Below, piece by piece: positions 6,374 through 8,735 of a stretch of DNA of 8,735 bases. The position numbers and the translations under genes are program-made. Position 1 is the stretch's first letter. The number at the start of each line of letters is the position of its first letter. The stretch comes from Kiloniellaceae bacterium. Lineage in GTDB: Bacteria; Pseudomonadota; Alphaproteobacteria; Kiloniellales; Kiloniellaceae. Below the pieces are notes generated by a model. That model was not told the origin of the DNA, ran no database searches, and saw only the letters and a program-made list of their open reading frames with translations. The DNA is taken from positions 1-8,735 of the forward strand of contig JAJFGM010000328.1 of the NCBI GenBank assembly GCA_021776145.1. The letters run 5' to 3'.

Positions 6374-7879
6374 GTGCCGGCCGCTAAGAAAAAGGCTCGC
6401 CCCGTGGTTGACCACGGCGGCCGTGTCGGCGTGGTCGATATCGGCTCCAATTCCATACGGCTCGTGGTGTTCGAGGCGCTGAAGCGGGTTCCCGTTCAAG
6501 TCTTTAACGAGAAGGTTCTCTGCGGCCTAGGGCGGGGATTGGAGGGCAGCGGCAAGCTCAGCGATGAGGGCATGGCCTTGGCGCTGCCGAATCTTGAACG
6601 TTTTACCCGCCTGGCCGAGGCGATGGGTGTCGAAAGTATAGAATTCCTCGCGACCGCGGCCGTGCGCGAAGCCTCCAACCGCGACGACTTCATCGCTGAA
6701 GTCGAGGCCAGATGCGGGCGCGAGGTGCAGGTTCTGAGCGGTGCCGAAGAGGCCCGCCTGGCCGCCCTTGGGGTTCTCTCCGGCGAACCGCACGCCGACG
6801 GCGTAATTGGGGATCTCGGTGGTGGCAGCCTGGAGCTGATCGAAGTGCGCGAGGGCGTGACCAAGCACGCCGTGACCCTGCCGTTGGGCGCCCTAAAGCT
6901 ACGGGAACGCTTCGGCGACGACATCCGCGCCTCGCGCGCCGAGGTGAAACGCCAACTTCACAAGGTCGAATGGCTGGGGGCGGGAAGGGGCCGCAACTTT
7001 TATCCCGTCGGCGGTGCCTGGCGGAATCTGGCGCGTATCCACATGGCCCAGATGGGCTATCCGCTGGCAATGATTCACGGCTACAAGGTATCGCGGCGCA
7101 GCATCCAACCCATCGCCCGACTGATATCCGACCTTGGTCCGGACTCCCTGGCCGGGCTTGCCGATGTCCCAACCAAACGCCTCGAGATTCTGCCGCATGC
7201 CGCCGTGGTACTCGAACGACTGTTGCGCGAGATCCACAGCCGCGATGTCATCTGCTCGACTTTTGGCCTGCGCGAAGGGTTCCTCTTCGATCGTTTGAGT
7301 CCCGAGGAGCAAGCGCTCGACCCCTTGCTCGAGTTTACCGGCGAGATCCTGGCGCGTGCCGCGCGCAGCGCCGATATGGGGGCCTTACTCGAGACCTGGA
7401 CAGCGCCGCTGTTTCCAAATGAAAGCAAGGCCGAGGCCCGGCTGCGGCGCGCTGCCTGCGATCTGTCGGATATTGCTTGGCGCGACCATGCCGACTTCCG
7501 TGCCGAACAGGCCCAACGCCGCATTCTTTTTTCCCCGCTTCTAGGCGTGACGCACCGCGAGCGGGTTTTCATCGCTTACGTAATTCGGGTGCGCTACGGC
7601 GGCGTCGATATCGCACGCAAAAACGATCCCATGAAGATCTTGATCTCCGAAGAGGAACGGCACCGCGCGGAGGTTCTGGGTCTGGCGTTTCGACTTGCCT
7701 ATAGACTATCGGGCGGCACTGGGGCCAACCTCGATACCAGCGCGCTACGGCTTGCCGGAAACGAAGTCGAGCTGGACCTGCCGGCGGATGGCGCGATGTT
7801 CTATGGGGATCTTGTCACCAGGCGCATGGCCGAGTTGCGTCGGGCGGTGGAGAAGCGTCGGCATTTTATCGCGGCTTAG
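6374..7879 (+). CDS. ppx: Ppx/GppA-family phosphatase (exopolyphosphatase)
   Basis: Cytoplasmic enzyme of the actin/Hsp70-like phosphatase superfamily, expected to release phosphate from the ends of polyphosphate and/or hydrolyse pppGpp. The 501 residues carry the diagnostic motifs: phosphate-1 loop VGVVDIGSNSIRLVVFE (18-34), FLATAAVREASN (91-102), the catalytic-glutamate region LSGAEEARLA (121-130), phosphate-2 loop IGDLGGGSLELIEV (145-158), VTLPLGALKLRERF (167-180), PVGGAWRNLARIHM (211-224) and STFGLREGFLF (285-295). A helical C-terminal domain follows from about 315. Sequence alone does not separate Ppx from GppA. The chosen start is GTG at 6374, giving a Lys-rich leader MPAAKKKARP; GGACAGG just upstream is a weak ribosome site, and ATG at 6358 is out of frame. 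The often-seen partner rlmE does not follow: the gene ends in a 4-bp tail overlap with a convergent small gene. Confidence 0.93.
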   Translation: MPAAKKKARPVVDHGGRVGVVDIGSNSIRLVVFEALKRVPVQVFNEKVLCGLGRGLEGSGKLSDEGMALALPNLERFTRLAEAMGVESIEFLATAAVREASNRDDFIAEVEARCGREVQVLSGAEEARLAALGVLSGEPHADGVIGDLGGGSLELIEVREGVTKHAVTLPLGALKLRERFGDDIRASRAEVKRQLHKVEWLGAGRGRNFYPVGGAWRNLARIHMAQMGYPLAMIHGYKVSRRSIQPIARLISDLGPDSLAGLADVPTKRLEILPHAAVVLERLLREIHSRDVICSTFGLREGFLFDRLSPEEQALDPLLEFTGEILARAARSADMGALLETWTAPLFPNESKAEARLRRAACDLSDIAWRDHADFRAEQAQRRILFSPLLGVTHRERVFIAYVIRVRYGGVDIARKNDPMKILISEEERHRAEVLGLAFRLAYRLSGGTGANLDTSALRLAGNEVELDLPADGAMFYGDLVTRRMAELRRAVEKRRHFIAA

Positions 7880-8133
7880 AGAGATTCCAGGATCTCGCGC
7901 ACGGAACGACCGCTGGCCAGTTCCTGGCCCTCGGCATTCAAAGCATGAAAATAACCGGTCGTCCGGTGGAAGCTGAACGTCGCGACACCGTGGCGATCGA
8001 TCACCGAGGCGAAGCTCTCGCCGTTGGCGGTGCGGTCATCCTCGCTGGGCAGGGAAGACAAACGACCTTCCTCGACGATGGATTTGAAGTCTCTATCCGT
8101 CAGACAACTGTCCGACCTGTGGTGGTCGTCCAT
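7876..8133 (-). CDS. small hypothetical protein convergent with ppx
   Basis: I do not recognise a family. The 85-residue product is acidic and soluble-looking, without signal peptide or TM segment. Its first half is polar (DDHHRSDSCLTDRDFKSIVE); its second half looks folded, with predicted strands (SFASVIDRHGVATFSFHR, TGYFHALNAEGQEL) ending in a helix (SVREILESL). The start at 8133 is chosen because AAAGGGGGG (8137-8145) sits immediately upstream, ATC being the spacer; a longer frame to GTG at 8172 has no ribosome site. Codons are GC3-rich like the neighbouring genes, which supports this strand over the overlapping plus-strand frame 7945-8328. Its TAA overlaps the TAG of ppx by 4 bp tail-to-tail, so the two transcripts should run into each other. 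Confidence 0.7.
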   Translation of the reverse strand: MDDHHRSDSCLTDRDFKSIVEEGRLSSLPSEDDRTANGESFASVIDRHGVATFSFHRTTGYFHALNAEGQELASGRSVREILESL

Positions 8134-8517
8134 GATCCCCCCTTTAACTTCGCTCACTATCAAACGAATCACGGCCGAGTCTTCCTGTCCAGCCTTTTCT
8201 TCATAGTATCTGCGGGATTATTTATTTCAGACATTCAGACTAAAATTGAGTTCTTCGGCTTATTGCTATGTACCGGCATAGATTCTGCCTCTCGGAGTAC
8301 GGCAAAAACTGAGCTGGAACCGCCTTAGGTGAATATCCAAGGCTCGACTCCATTAGACGACTCGATCCACCTATCGGATTCAGCGCACAACACTCAGTAT
8401 ATATAAAACAACGTGTTGGAAAGTTTTTCTGAAATATATATCAGCTAATAGAAACACACAATTGAAATATAATAAAATAATGAAGAACACCTTCTTGATG
8501 CCGAATGTGTAAATTTC

Positions 8518-8526
8518 TGATAAAAT
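8518..8526 (+). promoter_or_regulatory. possible extended -10 promoter for the right-edge gene
   Basis: TGATAAAAT combines a TGn extension with a hexamer matching TATAAT at 5 of 6 positions. TTGATG (8495-8500) upstream is 20 nt away, so it is not a good -35 partner, but an extended -10 can work without one. Initiation near 8533 would give a leader of about 115 nt. Confidence 0.3.
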
Positions 8527-8581
8527 CGCTGTCGGTAAGTGGCGAGCGACCTGCGTCCGTCGGAACGCAGGGCTAAAGCGA
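8526..8581 (+). other. structured leader candidate with alternative pairings
   Basis: A GC-rich hairpin is formed by CCTGCGT (8550-8556) and ACGCAGG (8565-8571), 7 bp, with two further C-G pairs inside the loop. TCGCT (8526-8530) can pair with AGCGA at 8545-8549 or with a second copy at 8577-8581, the latter enclosing the hairpin, so two folds exclude each other. No T-tract follows. No known riboswitch class is recognised. It precedes the gene at 8649. Confidence 0.3.
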
Positions 8582-8611
8582 GGGCGCATTGAACCGCGAT
8601 GGGCACCTTTG

Positions 8612-8625
8612 GCCTCGATAGAGGC
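8612..8625 (+). other. small hairpin just before the ribosome site of the right-edge gene
   Basis: GCCTC (8612-8616) and GAGGC (8621-8625) form a 5-bp stem closed by GATA. It ends 10 nt before the GGGGAG ribosome site. The CCTC arm could instead pair with that site, which would hide it. Confidence 0.25.
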
Positions 8626-8648
8626 AGGGCTTGGTGGGGAGAGAAACG

Positions 8649-8735
8649 ATGTACAGGTCAGTACAAGAAAGCCAGGGACAAACCGGGAAAGGGCGTCGCG
8701 CCCTTTATTGGCTCGAAGGCATTATCGTCGGAGTG
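8649..8735 (+). CDS. unidentified protein, N-terminal 29 codons only (right edge)
   Basis: An open frame starts at ATG 8649, with GGGGAG (8636-8641) 7 nt upstream, and stays open to the edge. The visible product is a polar, basic start (MYRSVQESQGQTGKGRR) followed by ALYWLEGIIVGV, which looks like the beginning of a membrane-spanning helix with positive charges on the cytoplasmic side. This suggests an inner-membrane protein. Too little is visible to name a family. The strong ribosome site and TM-like onset support a real gene; the hairpin inside it argues for some caution. Confidence 0.5.
   Translation, partial: MYRSVQESQGQTGKGRRALYWLEGIIVGV
8688..8706 (+). other. perfect 8-bp hairpin inside the start of the right-edge gene
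   Basis: AAAGGGCG (8688-8695) and CGCCCTTT (8699-8706) are perfectly complementary around a TCG loop, with ATTGG following. The A-stem-T layout resembles a weak intrinsic terminator, yet it lies at codons 14-20 of the putative gene, about 40 nt after the start codon. If the gene is real, it could act as an attenuator or slow early translation. Confidence 0.4.

Larger units (their letters stand above)
8134..8648. other. 515-bp intergenic region, partly AT-rich
   Basis: No convincing gene. From about 8380 to 8525 it is strongly AT-rich, with ATATAT tracts and an imperfect 14-bp palindrome TGAAATATATATCA at 8430-8443 (12 of 14 matching). From 8526 it becomes GC-rich with nested hairpins. It should hold the promoters of the small minus-strand gene and of the gene beginning at 8649. 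A minus frame at 8380-8589 encodes a hydrophobic stretch but lacks a ribosome site and is not called. Confidence 0.6.

Noticed and set aside
7945..8328. 127-codon plus-strand open frame downstream of ppx
   Set aside because: It covers the small minus-strand gene, which has the better ribosome site and codon use; its second half runs into AT-rich noncoding DNA.
8540..8555. Sigma-54-like site (GG-N10-GC in TGGCGAGCGACCTGCG)
   Set aside because: Only the GG and GC spacing and a few flanking bases match; such matches are frequent in GC-rich DNA, and it overlaps the hairpin.
8380..8589. 69-codon minus-strand frame with a hydrophobic segment
   Set aside because: No ribosome site, AT-rich chance-like composition, and it spans the structured GC-rich leader of the opposite strand.

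Overview
The window is high-GC in its coding parts, with strongly GC-biased third codon positions and a few AT-rich intergenic islands. Its genes look alphaproteobacterial, most likely Rhodospirillales-like. That placement is an inference from protein flavour (RND pump with a VDGAIVVTE motif, BluB, a Lys-rich N-terminus on Ppx/GppA, a FlgC-like rod protein); no rRNA or other marker is present. I see no tRNA, rRNA, CRISPR array, insertion sequence or prophage gene.

Left third, all on the minus strand (4694 down to 1): a three-gene efflux locus reads PadR-family regulator, then membrane-fusion (periplasmic adaptor) protein, then the RND inner-membrane pump. Adaptor and pump overlap by 4 bp (ATGA), so they are probably translationally coupled. 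The pump runs off the left edge with 966 codons visible, and any outer-membrane channel gene would lie beyond it. The AT-rich gap upstream of padR carries a dyad (GGTATATG-N9-CATATATC) that overlaps a possible padR promoter, which suggests an autoregulated, ligand-responsive efflux operon.

Middle: on the plus strand, a TTG-started 130-residue FlgC-like flagellar rod protein (4959-5351) stands alone, away from any flgB/fliE. It converges, with a 25-nt gap, on bluB (5377-6036, minus), the enzyme that makes the lower ligand of vitamin B12 from FMNH2. No cobalamin riboswitch is recognisable upstream of bluB.

Right: a full-length Ppx/GppA phosphatase (6374-7879, plus) is divergent from bluB across a 337-bp gap. 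Its stop codon overlaps by 4 bp the stop of a convergent small hypothetical gene (7876-8133, minus, 85 aa). A 515-bp stretch without a convincing gene follows, partly very AT-rich and ending in a GC-rich, hairpin-forming segment. The first 29 codons of a new plus-strand gene (from 8649) then run off the right edge; those codons contain a perfect 8-bp hairpin.

No clearly new multi-gene system is visible. The best leads are the padR dyad and efflux operon, the orphan FlgC-like protein, the conserved-looking small protein tail-to-tail with ppx, and the structured leader and early-coding hairpin at the right edge.
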